Below are positions 48,201-53,164 of a stretch of DNA of 64,000 bases, one piece after another. Location: assembly GCA_012845835.1 (NCBI GenBank), contig JABAKD010000027.1, forward strand, positions 11,440,649 to 11,504,648. The letters are read 5' to 3'. The position numbers were made by a program, and so were the translations under genes. The notes under the pieces are model-generated. The model did not search any database, was not told the origin of the DNA, and saw only the letters and a list, made by a program, of their open reading frames with translations. The first letter of the stretch is position 1. Each line of letters begins with the position of its first letter. Origin of the DNA: Undaria pinnatifida (taxonomy: Eukaryota; Sar; Phaeophyceae; Laminariales; Alariaceae).

Positions 48201-49185
48201 GGCCTCTTTTCTCAGTGCCTCCAGGACGCGTGCTACGACAGAGGTGTCACTTTTCATCTAAAAAAGTTTCTGAATGACAGGGCTCCTTTAACCCAAAATC
48301 GTCTGAAGTAGTTCATTTATTTTGCATGGTTCTCGCTATGTACCTAGGCCATGGGATTTTTTCATCCGGTAGCAGTTTCGATTTTTCGCCAAATCAGTTT
48401 CGAGGGAGGTCTTGAGCTCCCAAATTGAGGAACCTGAGAAAAAATGTGGTGAACCTCTATCTTAGCACGCGTCCTGGGTCACCCGCGCGACCAACCCCCC
48501 CCGTGTTTTGGCGGTCTCTTCAGCGTTCGTCCTGTTTTAACTTCCCGATACGAACCCGCAATGGAGTGGTAGGCAACGCTGCGCCAAACGAATTGCCTAA
48601 AGTGTTGGTGTCAGCGAGGTACAGAGTCACTCGTGCTATTAATAGTGGCTTAGACACGGCAGTAAAAATGGGGGTACCTCCCTGCCGTCGCCTTGGCCTA
48701 AACCAGCCTCCAGATCAGCTAAGAGCCGACGTAGTTTGGCGACAACTTAAGCAACTTATATTATCGCCTATGGCGCACATCACAATCTAAACCATTTTCA
48801 ACAGTAGATCTTCTGCCATCCGTTTTGAGACGCTGTGCAAGATGGCTACATTTGAAGTACAGCTCCAATCCGGGAACTACGCATTAGATCATGCAGATAG
48901 CTCGCCCCTTCCCCCCCGGGTGACATGAGCTAGATCGCAAATGTATGTTCTGCAAGGTCTAGAACATGATCAGGTAATCGGTGATCTATCCGATGAGAGA
49001 ATGCTTCTGACCTCGTGGTTTGCAGCACGTGTCGTCGCTGCACTGTTCGAAGTCGCCTTCCTCGGCCCGATAGTCGTCGGAAGAATCGGGATGTAAGTAA
49101 TCATGATAGCAGTACGGAACGGAGCTCGAGTAGTATCCCGGCCGGCAGTCCCATTGCAAGCACGAATAGTACCCTCTGCGGCCTT
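91..49185 (-). CDS. Giant split gene: cysteine modules + Thr/Pro and Pro/Ala repeat stalk + multi-pass membrane domain (composite model)
   Basis: Proposed gene assembled by eye from exons with GT-AG borders and compatible phases; the exons are listed separately. Order from the 5' side: Cys module, Cys module, 13-kb Thr/Pro-rich exon, broken stretch, Thr/Pro-rich coding with a Cys module, 63-bp linker, 19.4-kb Pro/Ala-rich exon, then exons for about eight membrane helices and a short tail. The sequence shows the frames, phases and composition directly. That this is one transcript rather than two neighbouring genes is inference; it rests on the absence of a membrane domain left of the Cys module at 32.1 kb until 9.1 kb, and on matching phase-1 joins through 29.4 kb. 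Likely role: a cell-surface protein with a rigid, probably O-glycosylated stalk. The first exon and signal peptide lie upstream or were missed. Breaks at 16.31 kb and 33.35-33.77 kb may be assembly errors or signs of decay. Confidence 0.5.
283..878. other. Intron between last membrane exon and possible terminal exon
   Basis: Starts GTGAGT (878 downward) and ends CAG after a T-rich tract near 284. Several overlapping frames around 250-870 are open on both strands but show no coding signature I recognise. A short stretch near 480-500 (CCCATGGGATTGG) resembles part of repeat family B, too little to call a copy. Confidence 0.35.
879..991 (-). CDS. Membrane-domain exon: end of last helix and basic tail
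   Basis: The acceptor (TTTGCAG) is at 993-992 and the donor AAG|GTGAGT at 879/878. The exon begins with two bases completing an Ala codon (phase 1), continues ALIVPMYLDTSAVIIAKVRS and ends at the charged, Cys-containing tail CKRCSGSRRVTDDAAK. The hydrophobic segment continues helix residues from the upstream exon. Length 113 bp; the phase at both ends agrees with the neighbouring exons. Basic residues after the helix suggest the cytoplasmic side. Confidence 0.6.
1207..1480 (-). mobile_element. A-family TIR element (copy A1)
   Basis: About 274 bp, reverse orientation. The left end CCAAGGGTACGGGG and right end GGCTACCGTAGCC (as CCCCCGGCTACCGTAGCC on plus) form imperfect inverted ends. Internally it shares with the other copies the blocks CTATTCCTTTGCAGTC, ATCCGCAACGGAATGG and CGCCTAGAGTATT (minus strand). 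It encodes nothing, so it resembles a MITE-type non-autonomous DNA element. No clear target-site duplication was seen. Confidence 0.6.
1516..1625. repeat. Minisatellite, ~29-bp unit, about four copies, beside element A1
   Basis: The unit is built on CCCTGAACCATGCCACGGTA with variable spacing. It lies about 35 bp from the end of A1, and the CATGCCACGGTAGA part resembles the A-element terminal sequence. Confidence 0.75.
1930..1980. repeat. Short tandem repeat (ATTAGGTGAT-like, ~10 bp)
   Basis: Four to five imperfect decamers of the form TAGGTGATAT/TAGGTGACAT, directly visible. Non-coding, within the intron. Confidence 0.75.
2144..2292 (-). CDS. Membrane-domain exon: two hydrophobic helices
   Basis: The acceptor (CACAG) is at 2294-2293. 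The first base completes an Arg codon split as AG|G with the upstream exon. The exon encodes LINFAGVCVAGADAVSMAV, then an Ala-rich helix, a short polar loop (WDGTENAKRADA) and the start of a second helix (AVMIIQLLVLA) finished in the next exon. The donor is GCCG|GTAGGA at 2144/2143, phase 1. The phase agreement on both sides and the helix continuing across the splice support the exon well. Family not identified by sequence search. Confidence 0.65.
2421..2438. repeat. Poly-G run (18 G)
   Basis: Uninterrupted G run on plus (C-run on the transcribed strand). Run length in assemblies is unreliable. Confidence 0.9.
2875..3285. repeat. GTAGT/GTAGG pentanucleotide satellite
   Basis: About 400 bp of (GTAGT)n interspersed with GCAGT and blocks of (GTAGG)n near 3022-3046 and 3239-3271. 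The GGGTA-phased blocks could form G-quadruplexes on plus. The long open minus frame here (YTTLHYTTLHY-type) is simply the array read in frame, not a gene. Confidence 0.95.
3524..3645 (-). CDS. Membrane-domain exon: helix ending in RPFSN motif
   Basis: The acceptor is CTCGCGCAG at 3647-3646. Codons read SAAMASIGVLVDERVPKLLL, then FGGVHASCCMILVRFRPFSN, and a split Arg codon at the donor AG|GTGAGG (3524/3523, phase 2). It contains a short hydrophobic segment, then a helix followed by a basic RPFSNR stretch at the membrane edge. An upstream in-frame TGA (minus strand) excludes a longer exon in this frame, which decides the acceptor. Confidence 0.6.
3813..3863 (-). CDS. Small membrane-domain exon (17 codons)
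   Basis: A 51-bp exon, phase 0 at both ends: acceptor GGGCAG at 3865-3864, coding LPSQAKSCVRENMVGSM, donor ATG|GTGCAT at 3813/3812. It follows ...FSLLQ of the upstream exon. A competing donor two codons earlier (AACATG|GTGGGC) cannot be excluded. The short length and weak donor make this exon less certain than its neighbours. Confidence 0.4.
4109..4456 (-). CDS. Membrane-domain exon: helix, acidic loop and conserved-looking juxtamembrane stretch
   Basis: 348 bp, phase 0 at both ends. Acceptor CCGTCAG at 4458-4457; donor CTACAG|GTGCGA at 4109/4108. It encodes ILYPVLMFVMVCRTIIVRVL, completing a helix begun in the previous exon, then an acidic loop (about residues 30-50, with EDGHGDDDPDQQ), then a stretch rich in aromatic and charged residues (DGSFFSWADTGQW, FRIGFEPIFVDFTKTGSWFM). 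The second half has the feel of a structured cytosolic region just before the next helix. No catalytic motif is seen. I suspect a TRP-like polytopic fold, but that is inference. Confidence 0.7.
5092..5538 (-). CDS. Membrane-domain exon: cytosolic linker plus two hydrophobic helices
   Basis: 447 bp, phase 0 at both ends. The acceptor is GAATCCCAAG at 5540-5539 with a good pyrimidine tract; the donor GCCTTG|GTGAGT is at 5092/5091. It starts KHAKERIEMAHLDGTPIREL, passes a Ser/Gly/Arg/Asp-rich low-complexity linker (about residues 25-95, RGRDWEESDDDQEKGGQKRG), and ends with helices AAWLHFPHIELLFLFFAFEG and CPWVIIVSATAL, the latter continuing across the splice into ILYPVLMF. The FPHIELLF.FAFEGAVA stretch is the most conserved-looking part and reminds me of large stramenopile membrane proteins (memory only). 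Confidence 0.75.
5539..7406. other. Large intron (1,868 bp) containing an A-family element
   Basis: Donor AAG|GTGATG (7407/7406), acceptor AAG near 5540. Contains element A2 (about 6329-6602). Minus-strand open stretches at 7002-7295 and 6156-6482 do not continue the protein in phase and show no recognisable domain. The frame upstream of 5538 stays open to 5715, so a later acceptor choice cannot be ruled out. Confidence 0.5.
6329..6602 (+). mobile_element. A-family TIR element (copy A2)
   Basis: Begins GAGGGGGTCGCTTTTGAG and ends CCCCCCTACCACAGCCTC. The interior has the family blocks GGGGCACTCGCGCGAATGAC, AAATCGCCTGGAGTATTTTG and GAGTCACTCGTGCGAGTGGC. Non-coding, MITE-like, and intronic to the giant gene. 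Confidence 0.6.
7407..7650 (-). CDS. Membrane-domain exon: first strong transmembrane helix
   Basis: 244 bp. The acceptor GGTAG at 7652-7651 supplies one base completing an Arg codon (AG|G). Reading: RWVNLWPPEDVVEIFTPLG, a polar loop with two Cys region residues (SSASRCDIAESESGG), then helix TVFVGNLVLFAGILLTIFVL followed by HVLIASGVEAYWLTK. Donor AAG|GTGATG, phase 0. Both junctions agree in phase with neighbours, and the Arg-Trp join is spliced exactly between the two exons. Confidence 0.75.
8291..8457 (-). CDS. Membrane-domain exon: hydrophobic segment before RWVNLWPP
   Basis: 167 bp; acceptor ATGCCAG at 8459-8458 (phase 0), donor CTCAG|GTGCGA at 8291/8290 (phase 2). It encodes a polar lead GQPSIETAQGSSSVRAPSAT, then MALALVGQVQFLATLSLVD and TTGAEASYVLDFAENL plus the split Arg. 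The 3' border is firm; the acceptor was chosen because it is the only good one that gives phase 0. Alternative acceptors at 8418-8432 would shorten the polar lead. Confidence 0.65.
8945..9091 (-). CDS. Membrane-domain exon: Ala/Gly-rich hydrophobic segment
   Basis: 147 bp (49 codons), phase 0 both ends. The acceptor is AAAAAAAG at 9093-9092 behind a C/T-rich tract; the donor CCACG|GTGAGT at 8945/8944 is excellent. It encodes VLLPATTAAKATSVLGVSGV, then VAAAACSLLAGAGAGGAAG and a Ser/Gly tail. The AAG acceptor is less usual than CAG or TAG, so the start is slightly uncertain. Confidence 0.6.
9343..28764 (-). CDS. 19.4-kb Pro/Ala/Gly-rich repeat exon (65-residue repeats)
   Basis: Enters at CTAG|GA (28766-28764, phase 1), with a non-repetitive head (residues near YDPLAVPSTSSFSTPVPS), then about 95 copies of a 65-residue unit built from EGGGGEAAPTVGSPTPMAP, AGTPPAVQPPAASPIVETA and PVASGPVASPV, then a divergent Pro/Thr tail (EPASTTERPPTVDPPTT) ending ATVQQ at the donor CAG|GTGCGA (9343/9342, phase 0). 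Likely an extended, flexible extracellular stalk; GGGGE spacers recur once per unit. No Cys occurs in the repeats. The frame is interrupted once by an extra G near 16,310 and passes a 500-N gap. The exon's length needs one base fewer to keep entry phase 1 and exit phase 0, which agrees with that extra G. Other frames, and the plus strand, are also open across the array, but only this frame joins the flanking exons. Confidence 0.7.
16310..16314. other. Frameshift: extra G in a G-run
   Basis: All sister units read GGCCGGGGCAGCAG (four G in the run); here it is GGCCGGGGGCAGCAG. The same unit also has two unusual substitutions (CTCAGCGG at about 16,270 and CCGGAGGAGCC at about 16,337). The Pro/Ala frame continues on both sides only if this base is removed. 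Confidence 0.85.
19839..20338. other. Assembly gap, 500 N
   Basis: Exactly 500 unknown bases. Flanking landmarks (CTGGCTGC ending at 19,838 and at 20,366) are 528 bases apart, not a multiple of 195; in intact 780-bp copies the same two landmarks are 390 apart. A gap of 362 bases plus any multiple of 780 would restore the lattice. Confidence 0.95.
28765..29413. other. Intron between linker exon and Pro/Ala exon
   Basis: 649 bp, from GTGAGA (29413 downward) to ACCTAG (28766-28765). No gene or repeat recognised inside. Confidence 0.45.
29414..29476 (-). CDS. 63-bp Thr/Pro-rich linker exon
   Basis: Acceptor TGTTGGCAG (29478-29477) after a strong pyrimidine tract (CGCCGTTTTTTCCTCTG on minus); donor GACGCAG|GTGAGA (29414/29413). 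Phase 1 at both ends. It encodes VEPVVPTTTPTIAPSEDPDA, a composition matching the rest of the stalk. It joins in frame both to the Cys-module exon ending at 32,087 and to the Pro/Ala exon at 28,764, which is the main evidence tying the two halves together. Confidence 0.55.
30255..30420 (-). pseudogene. Decayed copy of the cysteine-module exon (relic 1)
   Basis: On the minus strand the motif run GSWCGDGFVAVAAQTQCGAC aligns with GSLCGDGFVALDTQTVCGAG of the intact exon at 32.1 kb, and TCREGG replaces TCCERG. A short duplication (CTGTTTGTTGTAAGAC region near 30,385) disrupts the start of the module, the CC pair is lost, and the GAGAG|GTAGGC donor is changed to GAGGGTGGTC. Most likely a duplicated exon decaying inside the intron. 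Confidence 0.6.
31194..31329 (-). pseudogene. Decayed copy of the cysteine-module exon (relic 2)
   Basis: Minus strand starts PTTVHETCEQFVGEAADSLC and aligns with the intact module at 32.1 kb, then suffers frame-disrupting indels and two in-frame stops (around 31,230-31,260), although the end ACATGCTGCGAGG is kept. Both splice borders survive: CCCCAG at 31,331-31,330 and GGGAG|GTAAGT at 31,194/31,193. Its length (136 bp) is not a multiple of three, so inclusion would break the protein. Confidence 0.65.
32087..33347 (-). CDS. Thr/Pro/Ser-rich coding segment ending in a cysteine module
   Basis: An open minus-strand frame of about 420 codons. The first 350 residues are Pro/Thr/Ser-rich in imperfect units (for example TPAEEIPGIETLPPEA, TKETSAQPALYTSVPTL). 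The last 45 residues form a compact Cys module: ETCGSFVDGAAGSLCGDGFV then ALDTQTVCGAGGCNRATCCE. The spacing (C, C, C, C, CC) resembles the modules at 47.5 and 49.1 kb. Donor GAGAG|GTAGGC at 32,087/32,086, phase 1. The upstream limit is unclear because the frame closes (TGA) just before 33,347 on the 5' side. Confidence 0.6.
33348..33772 (-). pseudogene. Broken Thr/Pro-rich stretch between the two long frames
   Basis: Pieces of the same Thr/Pro-rich code occur here in different frames (LPTKAPSVRVPGLETSSPTL; PLTSPSLAPISLLTPLPIPA; PTKAPLVEPKLVTP) separated by stops at about 33,773, 33,635, 33,488, 33,375 and 33,335. At least three frame changes are needed. It may be an intron derived from former coding sequence, a decayed stretch in a dying gene, or poor sequence. 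No convincing donor near 33,780 was found. Confidence 0.55.
33773..46929 (-). CDS. 13-kb Thr/Pro/Ser-rich mucin-like exon
   Basis: A single open minus-strand frame of about 4,380 codons. The acceptor ACATCAG lies at 46,931-46,930 behind a CTCCCCCCCCCC tract; phase 1, giving VPAPSPVAALSPPIPT as the first residues. Composition is dominated by Thr, Pro, Ser, Ala, with recurring blocks such as ATQLPTPELVISD, STLSPTQAPSSGETTTK and PPTPLPNTSGSPVL. There is almost no Cys after the first residues. This is typical of densely O-glycosylated stalks; the glycosylation is inference. It ends at a TAG (33,775-33,773) with no obvious donor, where the broken stretch begins. Two internal repeat systems (1,584 bp and 1,101 bp) show recent expansion. 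Confidence 0.75.
34449..37200. repeat. 1,101-bp coding repeat, 2.5 copies
   Basis: The landmark GTGGACGTGGAAGATGGCAC occurs at 34,449, 35,550 and 36,651, exactly 1,101 bp apart (367 codons). The first two copies differ by few substitutions. The third carries one extra codon near 36,765 and diverges after about 37,200. Confidence 0.9.
38865..39150. repeat. Short 10-codon repeats (SPTTVTTP type) inside the Thr/Pro exon
   Basis: On the minus strand the protein reads SPTTVKTPSPTIVTKLSPTT and close variants; on DNA, TGTCACTGTCGTTGGTGATA-like blocks repeat about every 30 bp, and a ~50-bp block around GTCGCTAAGCTTACCGGTGC is duplicated (38,871 and 38,932). Confidence 0.85.
39482..45817. repeat. 1,584-bp coding repeat, four near-identical copies
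   Basis: Boundaries near 39,482, 41,066, 42,650, 44,234 and 45,818, period exactly 1,584 bp (528 codons). Copies 2 to 4 look base-for-base identical over the stretches I compared; copy 1 differs at a few sites (for example TATCTGCGTCG at 39,904 against TATCGGCGTCG). A partial fifth copy fades out by about 45,945. The period keeps the frame. Confidence 0.95.
46930..47436. other. Intron between Cys module 2 and the Thr/Pro exon
   Basis: 507 bp, GTGAGC to CATCAG with a C-rich tract before the acceptor. The part at about 47,160-47,310 (AACCCACGGGATTG, GAGCAGAGCTCCTCAAATGG) looks like a strongly diverged B-family repeat. Confidence 0.5.
47437..47565 (-). CDS. Cysteine-module exon 2 (43 residues)
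   Basis: 129 bp, phase 1 at both ends. Acceptor CCCCCGAAG at 47,567-47,566 after a T/C-rich tract; donor TGTGGAG|GTGAGC at 47,437/47,436. It encodes TDVYSCKGYPRDCPAGYDTL followed by LVGCTFGDNERHPLCGERVC and CG: six Cys including a CC pair, with a CPAGY core. It joins in phase to the Thr/Pro exon (GGAG|TG gives Gly-Val). The pattern C-x5-DCPAGY...CC is shared with module 1. Probably a small disulfide-bonded extracellular domain; binding partner unknown. Confidence 0.65.
47884..48010 (+). repeat. E-family dispersed repeat, copy 1
   Basis: Shares ACTCCGAAGGCATTTGCTCG, a central TAGTACTAAAAAATAT block and ACTAACCGGCAGTTCCTCGC TTGAGG with the copies at 50.3 kb; weaker matches occur at 56.1 and 60.7 kb. 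Non-coding. Confidence 0.65.
48181..48699 (+). mobile_element. A-family element A3, split by a B element
   Basis: The 5' piece 48,181-48,223 (GGGGGGTCACGCTTAAGGGC) matches the A start; the rest, 48,475-48,699, resumes with TGGGTCACCCGCGCGACC and runs to CCCTGCCGTCGCCTTGGCC. Element B1 sits between them, exactly where the A consensus would run on. Confidence 0.6.
48224..48474 (+). mobile_element. B-family TIR element (copy B1), nested in A3
   Basis: 251 bp with perfect 12-bp ends GGACGCGTGCTA and TAGCACGCGTCC, extended imperfectly by CGACAGAGGT / ACCTCTATCT. The interior block TACCTAGGCCATGGGATTTT is shared with B2 and B3. No reading frame of note; MITE-like. No clear target-site duplication. 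Confidence 0.75.
49012..49185 (-). CDS. Cysteine-module exon 1 (58 residues)
   Basis: 174 bp, phase 1 at both ends; acceptor TATGCAG at 49,187-49,186, donor CCACGAG|GTCAGA at 49,012/49,011. It encodes GRRGYYSCLQWDCRPGYYSS, an acidic/aromatic middle (YHDYLHPDSSDDYRAEEGDF) and EQCSDDTCCKP. Layout C-x3-W-DCRPGYY ... C ... C-x4-CC resembles module 2 and, more loosely, the module at 32.1 kb. This is the most upstream exon I can support; the start codon and signal peptide should lie further right. Confidence 0.6.
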
Positions 49186-49726
49186 CTGCATATGACCCGG
49201 TTGTACCCTCGGCTACACGCAACAGTTCGAGCAAAGTGGCGAGAAAGGAGGAGACATGTGTTCATTCGTACGAGTTTCTGCCATGGGAAACAGCAAACCT
49301 GTCTTACCCTTTTGGAAGTCGCAAGGGACCATGCCCCGGTGTGCGAAGGCCGAAGGTGATTGCATTCTGCAGACCATCACACAAACACAAGACTGATGGT
49401 CGGAGTGCGCAACGCGTACCAGGTACCAGGTATGATACAGTCGTACGTTTGTATTACACATCGCCACACGTGTGAACGGTGAGCTACCGATAGGTCGTTC
49501 ATGAAGTTCCACAAAGCGCGCATGGAAGCAGAAATATTCAACCGACCATGCCGTGTGGTTATTATCGCCGCTGATTACGGTTTTGTCCGCTTGTCACTAC
49601 CATATATCACTACAGTATACCGTGGTGTGATTATCGGTGGAAGGCAAAACGCACGCGATATTAGTGTGACAGACTGTCCCCTGGCGTCAAATATTAGTGT
49701 TGTCATTCAACAGTAAGGGGCCGTCG

Positions 49727-50020
49727 TCACACCACACCGTCGAAAGCGTTGCACCCAAGGCCACCGCTCCTGTTGGGTTGATCAGCAAGCGCCGCAGAAG
49801 ATACGAGAACAAATGCGACGCGTATCCCTTTGGAGTGCCCCAACTCTGGATGCGTACTTACAACGCACTCGCACAACGTTCTCGTTGGAATCTGCTGGCG
49901 TGGCTGCTTATGGCAACAAATAGTGTGGTGTTTTCGGCTTCCGAAAAAAAAAAACGTAGAGCCATCCCACGGGAAGGGTACAGCATGATCAGTCCCTGAG
50001 CTCTCCTCACATGAGCTCAA
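49727..50020 (-). other. Open stretch with a signal-peptide-like run, no start codon
   Basis: Around 49,760-49,850 the minus strand reads GIRVAFVLVSSAALADQPNR, hydrophobic then a plausible cleavage site. No ATG precedes it closely, and the splice context (CATCCAG upstream; GTGTGG downstream) is only fair. It could be the missing first exon region of the giant gene, but this is speculative. Confidence 0.15.
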
Positions 50021-50021
50021 A

Positions 50022-50245
50022 TATTATAAAAATTAAAATACACTCCAGCTGTGAGATCGAAGATTTCGTCAAAACTCATCTTTGCAACCTGTGTGTGATA
50101 CTCCGATCGCGCGCATTACGAGTTGTGTGTCCTCAATGAGAATATAGGCCGGCGACTCCCCTTACAGCTACAGTGTAGCTATCAGGGTCAACAGGATGAT
50201 TTTAGTCAGTCTGTGCGCGGAAACTATAAAACCCGTTTTCAAATA
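50022..50245 (-). repeat. C-family repeat with decayed conserved reading frame (copy 1)
   Basis: About 85% similar by eye to 59,985-60,215. The minus strand carries MSFDEIFDLTAGVYFNFYN near its end but has stops upstream (TAA within the QTD-x-NHPVDPDS region), so this copy is not a full reading frame. Confidence 0.7.
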
Positions 50246-50261
50246 TATCTCACCCAAAAAA

Positions 50262-50395
50262 AATGTTTCAAAGGCATTCGCTCGCACAACCCGACCAAGC
50301 TTCTTCTATGCCTCAGTCCTAAAAAAATGTGTACTCGTGAAATTACTTGATCACTGACTAACCGGTAGTTCCTCGCTTGAGGAGCTCATTCGGGC
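50262..50395 (+). repeat. E-family dispersed repeat, copy 2
   Basis: Blocks AAAGGCATTCGCTCGCACAA, CCTCAGTCCTAAAAAAATG and ACTAACCGGTAGTTCCTCGC match copy 1. It directly follows C copy 1. Confidence 0.65.
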
Positions 50396-50399
50396 CGAT

Positions 50400-50850
50400 A
50401 CATTATTAGTTCATCCAACAACTGCAACCCCTACCGTGAGATGAGTCCTTCAAATGCCTAAAACGTGTGAGGAATTTGTACCTTCAAGAATTACTGTAAA
50501 ATGGTATTATTGTGATCCTTCTATAGTGCCGGTGCGTGCCGGCCGGAAACACCAGCACTTGTGTCGGCAAGAGGCACTACCAGGCAAACTTCAATTATTG
50601 GGTTTTCCTATCTGTGCAGAGCGAATTCACTGGCGCCAAGGCGTGCAACTGGCGCCAGTCAGTCTGTGGTTCCGACTGGCCTTCGGTTTAAACGAGAGAA
50701 GTACTAGCGACGGTCATAGGGCGGCGTTGATCTTGGAAAGGAGAACAGAAAGAAACCACCCACGCCCCAGCAAGCGATACAAATGCCACATTTTTCGTGC
50801 GTGATGGGATCACTTAAACATCGGAAGCCACAAAGCAGTCGCAATCTGCC
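50400..50850. other. Unassigned sequence with a GGCGCC inverted motif
   Basis: A plus frame of 116 codons (50,454-50,804) shows no recognisable domain. The segment near 50,630-50,660 contains CACTGGCGCCAAGG and AACTGGCGCCAGTC, two palindromic GGCGCC centres. I see no reason to call a gene. Confidence 0.5.
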
Positions 50851-51105
50851 ACGTGCTACGATAGAGGTAGCACTTTCTTCTGTTTTTTTTTTCTGTATGA
50901 CTTAAGACACTCCTTACCCCCAAACCGTCGGAAATCGGCCATTTTTTACTGCATCATTCTCGTTGTGTGTCTAGGCCATGTTTTTTTTTTTGTATCCGGT
51001 ATCAGTCTATTTTTCTCAAAATCAGGTTTTTGGGGAGCGATCTTAAGCTCCCAAATCGAGAAACTTCCGGAAAAAAAGTGGTGCACCTGTATCGTAGCAC
51101 GCGTC
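50851..51105 (+). mobile_element. B-family TIR element (copy B2)
   Basis: Ends ACGTGCTACGATAGAGGT and CCTGTATCGTAGCACGCGT; interior blocks CAAACCGTCGGAAATCGG and AGCTCCCAAATCGAGAAAC match B1 and B3. Several long T/A runs suggest age. Confidence 0.7.
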
Positions 51106-51363
51106 AATGTTATCAAGCCAAACTTAGCCAGACCATGGCGCCTCCCCAGCGGCCAACACCATCGCAAACACGGCCAGAAATATGGGGGCGCCTGTACCCT
51201 TGTACATCTCGTATTATTCTCAATAGCGTTGCTCCATCGACGGCACTTCCGCCACCTCTTCATCAACTCGTGACACGGGAAAAGCAGAGGGGTGCTACGA
51301 TACGGGAGCACTCACATCTTTCTCCCGTCGTCTCGTCACGTAAAGAGTATTATACCTCAGAAC

Positions 51364-51590
51364 AAGGCTACGGTAGGGGGGTCTATTTTTGGGGACATTT
51401 TTTTGCAGTCGCTTGGGGTCACTCGCGCTCGTGACCCCCTGTTCGTTTGCGGTATTACGCTTTAGCGCTGTTTTAGTTTTCCGGTGTGAACCCGCAATTG
51501 AATGGGTAGCTACGCTGTGGCAAAAAAAAAGCCTAAAGGTGTTTCGACAGCAAGGTACAGAGTGATTCGTGCTGACTTTGATACAATTAT
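51364..51590 (+). mobile_element. A-family element (copy A5), 3' truncated
   Basis: Starts AAGGCTACGGTAGGGGGG; has the inner palindrome GGTCACTCGCGCTCGTGACC and AGCTACGCTGTGGC block; similarity stops after about GTACAGAGTGATTCGTGC. Confidence 0.65.
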
Positions 51591-51594
51591 GAAA

Positions 51595-52415
51595 GAGCAA
51601 CGCCAATAACAACATCATGGCTCAGGTACATATAAGCGCATATTATGGCGAATCACAAAATTAAAAGGTGTTGGGTAGCTAGTCAGTCGAGCGCCGGATT
51701 GCGAATGCAAATGAGTTAAAATTCACACACACACGACGTGTATTTAAATTGGTGAGATCATGCTATATTTTCCCCATCCGCTGGAGGAAAAACAAAAAAC
51801 AGTGGAGGCGCCCCGTCGATCACGAACATTCCCGGAACATTCTACCCCTAGCGTAGAATACGTCAGAACTGGATGCATTTCACTCACAAGAGGAGCTCTC
51901 AGACGTCGTGCACAGCGATCGCTTATCTCGACCCTCTTTCGGCTCGTTCTTCCACCACGGGGAATGTTGTCGAGGGGCCGGATCGCGGATATCGTTGGTC
52001 ACCTGGTATTGGTCAGAATCACGTCGGGAACAACAATTGTCAAGGCAAAGGCCAAGAACAAATAGATACCATCAGTGCTGTTTGTGCGAATAATGGTATC
52101 GGAAATCTCGATAAATTGGATATCGTATTCTGTCATGAACATCGAAAGAAATATATGGTGTCCCGATATCCGATTCAAACGCTATTCTTATAGAGGCGAT
52201 GGGACGCCACGACAATGTCCCCTGCCGCGCTGTTGGAGGCGTCCAAGGTGGACAATTTAACGCGATGTATCAGACAGAAAACTGTCGTCGAGAGGTATTC
52301 CCATCGCAACGGGTTCGACGCTTTGACGGATCAAAGGTATGCGATGCGACGGATGAAGAAGAACTCCCGCCCACCCCGTCGGGCCGTTTTCTTTTTAATA
52401 TGCACTGTCACTTGA
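51595..52415. other. Non-coding stretch, nothing recognised
   Basis: Several 60-110-codon overlapping frames on plus, none with domain-like content. A CACACACACGACG run is near 51,725. Confidence 0.5.
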
Positions 52416-52417
52416 CA

Positions 52418-52680
52418 AAGCCATGGTAGGGGGGTCACTTTTGGGGGATTTCTCGCAGCGACTTGGGATCACTCGCGCGAGTGATCCCCTGTTCCTTTGC
52501 GGTTTTAAGCTTTCAAGCTGTTTTGATTCGCGGTATGAATCCGCAATGGAAAGTTTAGCTACGCTGCGACAAGCAAATCGCCTAGGGTCATTTTGCCAGT
52601 GGCGGAGAGTCACTCGTGTGAGTGGCTCAAACGTAGGTATTGAGAAAGGAGGTCACCCCTCCCCCGTCGTAGCCTTGGTC
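52418..52680 (+). mobile_element. A-family TIR element (copy A6), best-preserved copy
   Basis: About 263 bp. The left end CATGGTAGGGGGGTCACTTT and right end GTCACCCCTCCCCCGTCGTA form imperfect inverted ends; inner near-palindromes GGGATCACTCGCGCGAGTGA and AGTCACTCGTGTGAGTGGC. Use this as the family reference. Confidence 0.75.
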
Positions 52681-52867
52681 CTCTGCTAGCCTATTGTTCC
52701 CCAAACGTCGGCAACTATGTTGTGAGGGCACAGGGTGAACTCAGGGTTTTCGATATTCAGTAACTCGGCAGGGAGGAAGGGAGGAAGGCTGGTCTTACCG
52801 CGTTCAGATTCCGTATGTTATATATCCGATTTGTTTCCCGTCATCTGGTTCATGGGAGGTTCACCTC

Positions 52868-53154
52868 CAAGGCTACGGTAGACCCAAACACTATCGTAGG
52901 GGTCGGTCACTTTTGGGGCCCGCGTTTTTTTTCAGTAGCTCGGGATCACTCCCGCGAGTGAAACCCCCCGGTTTCTTCGCAGTGTAAACGTTTTCATGCC
53001 GTGGTAAAATTAGCGATATGACTTCGCAATGACATTGTAATCTACCCTGCGCCTAACAAATCGCCTAGAGTGTTTTTGCCCATGAGTTGTACAGAGGCAT
53101 TTGTCCGACTGGCTCGAAATAGGGGAACCCCCCCGTACCGTAGTATCCTTGGTC
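52868..53154 (+). mobile_element. A-family TIR element (copy A7)
   Basis: Left end AAGGCTACGGTAGACCC (with a second start-like CTATCGTAGGGGTCGGTCAC 24 bp inward), right end CCCCCGTACCGTAGTATCC. Interior CAAATCGCCTAGAGTGTTTT matches A6. Confidence 0.7.
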
Positions 53155-53164
53155 GGCAGGGGAT

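Larger units (their letters stand above)
47566..49011. other. Intron carrying nested repeats
   Basis: 1,446 bp between Cys modules 1 and 2. It contains an E-family repeat (47,884-48,010), and an A element (48,181-48,699) split by a B element (48,224-48,474). No other gene is seen. Confidence 0.45.
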
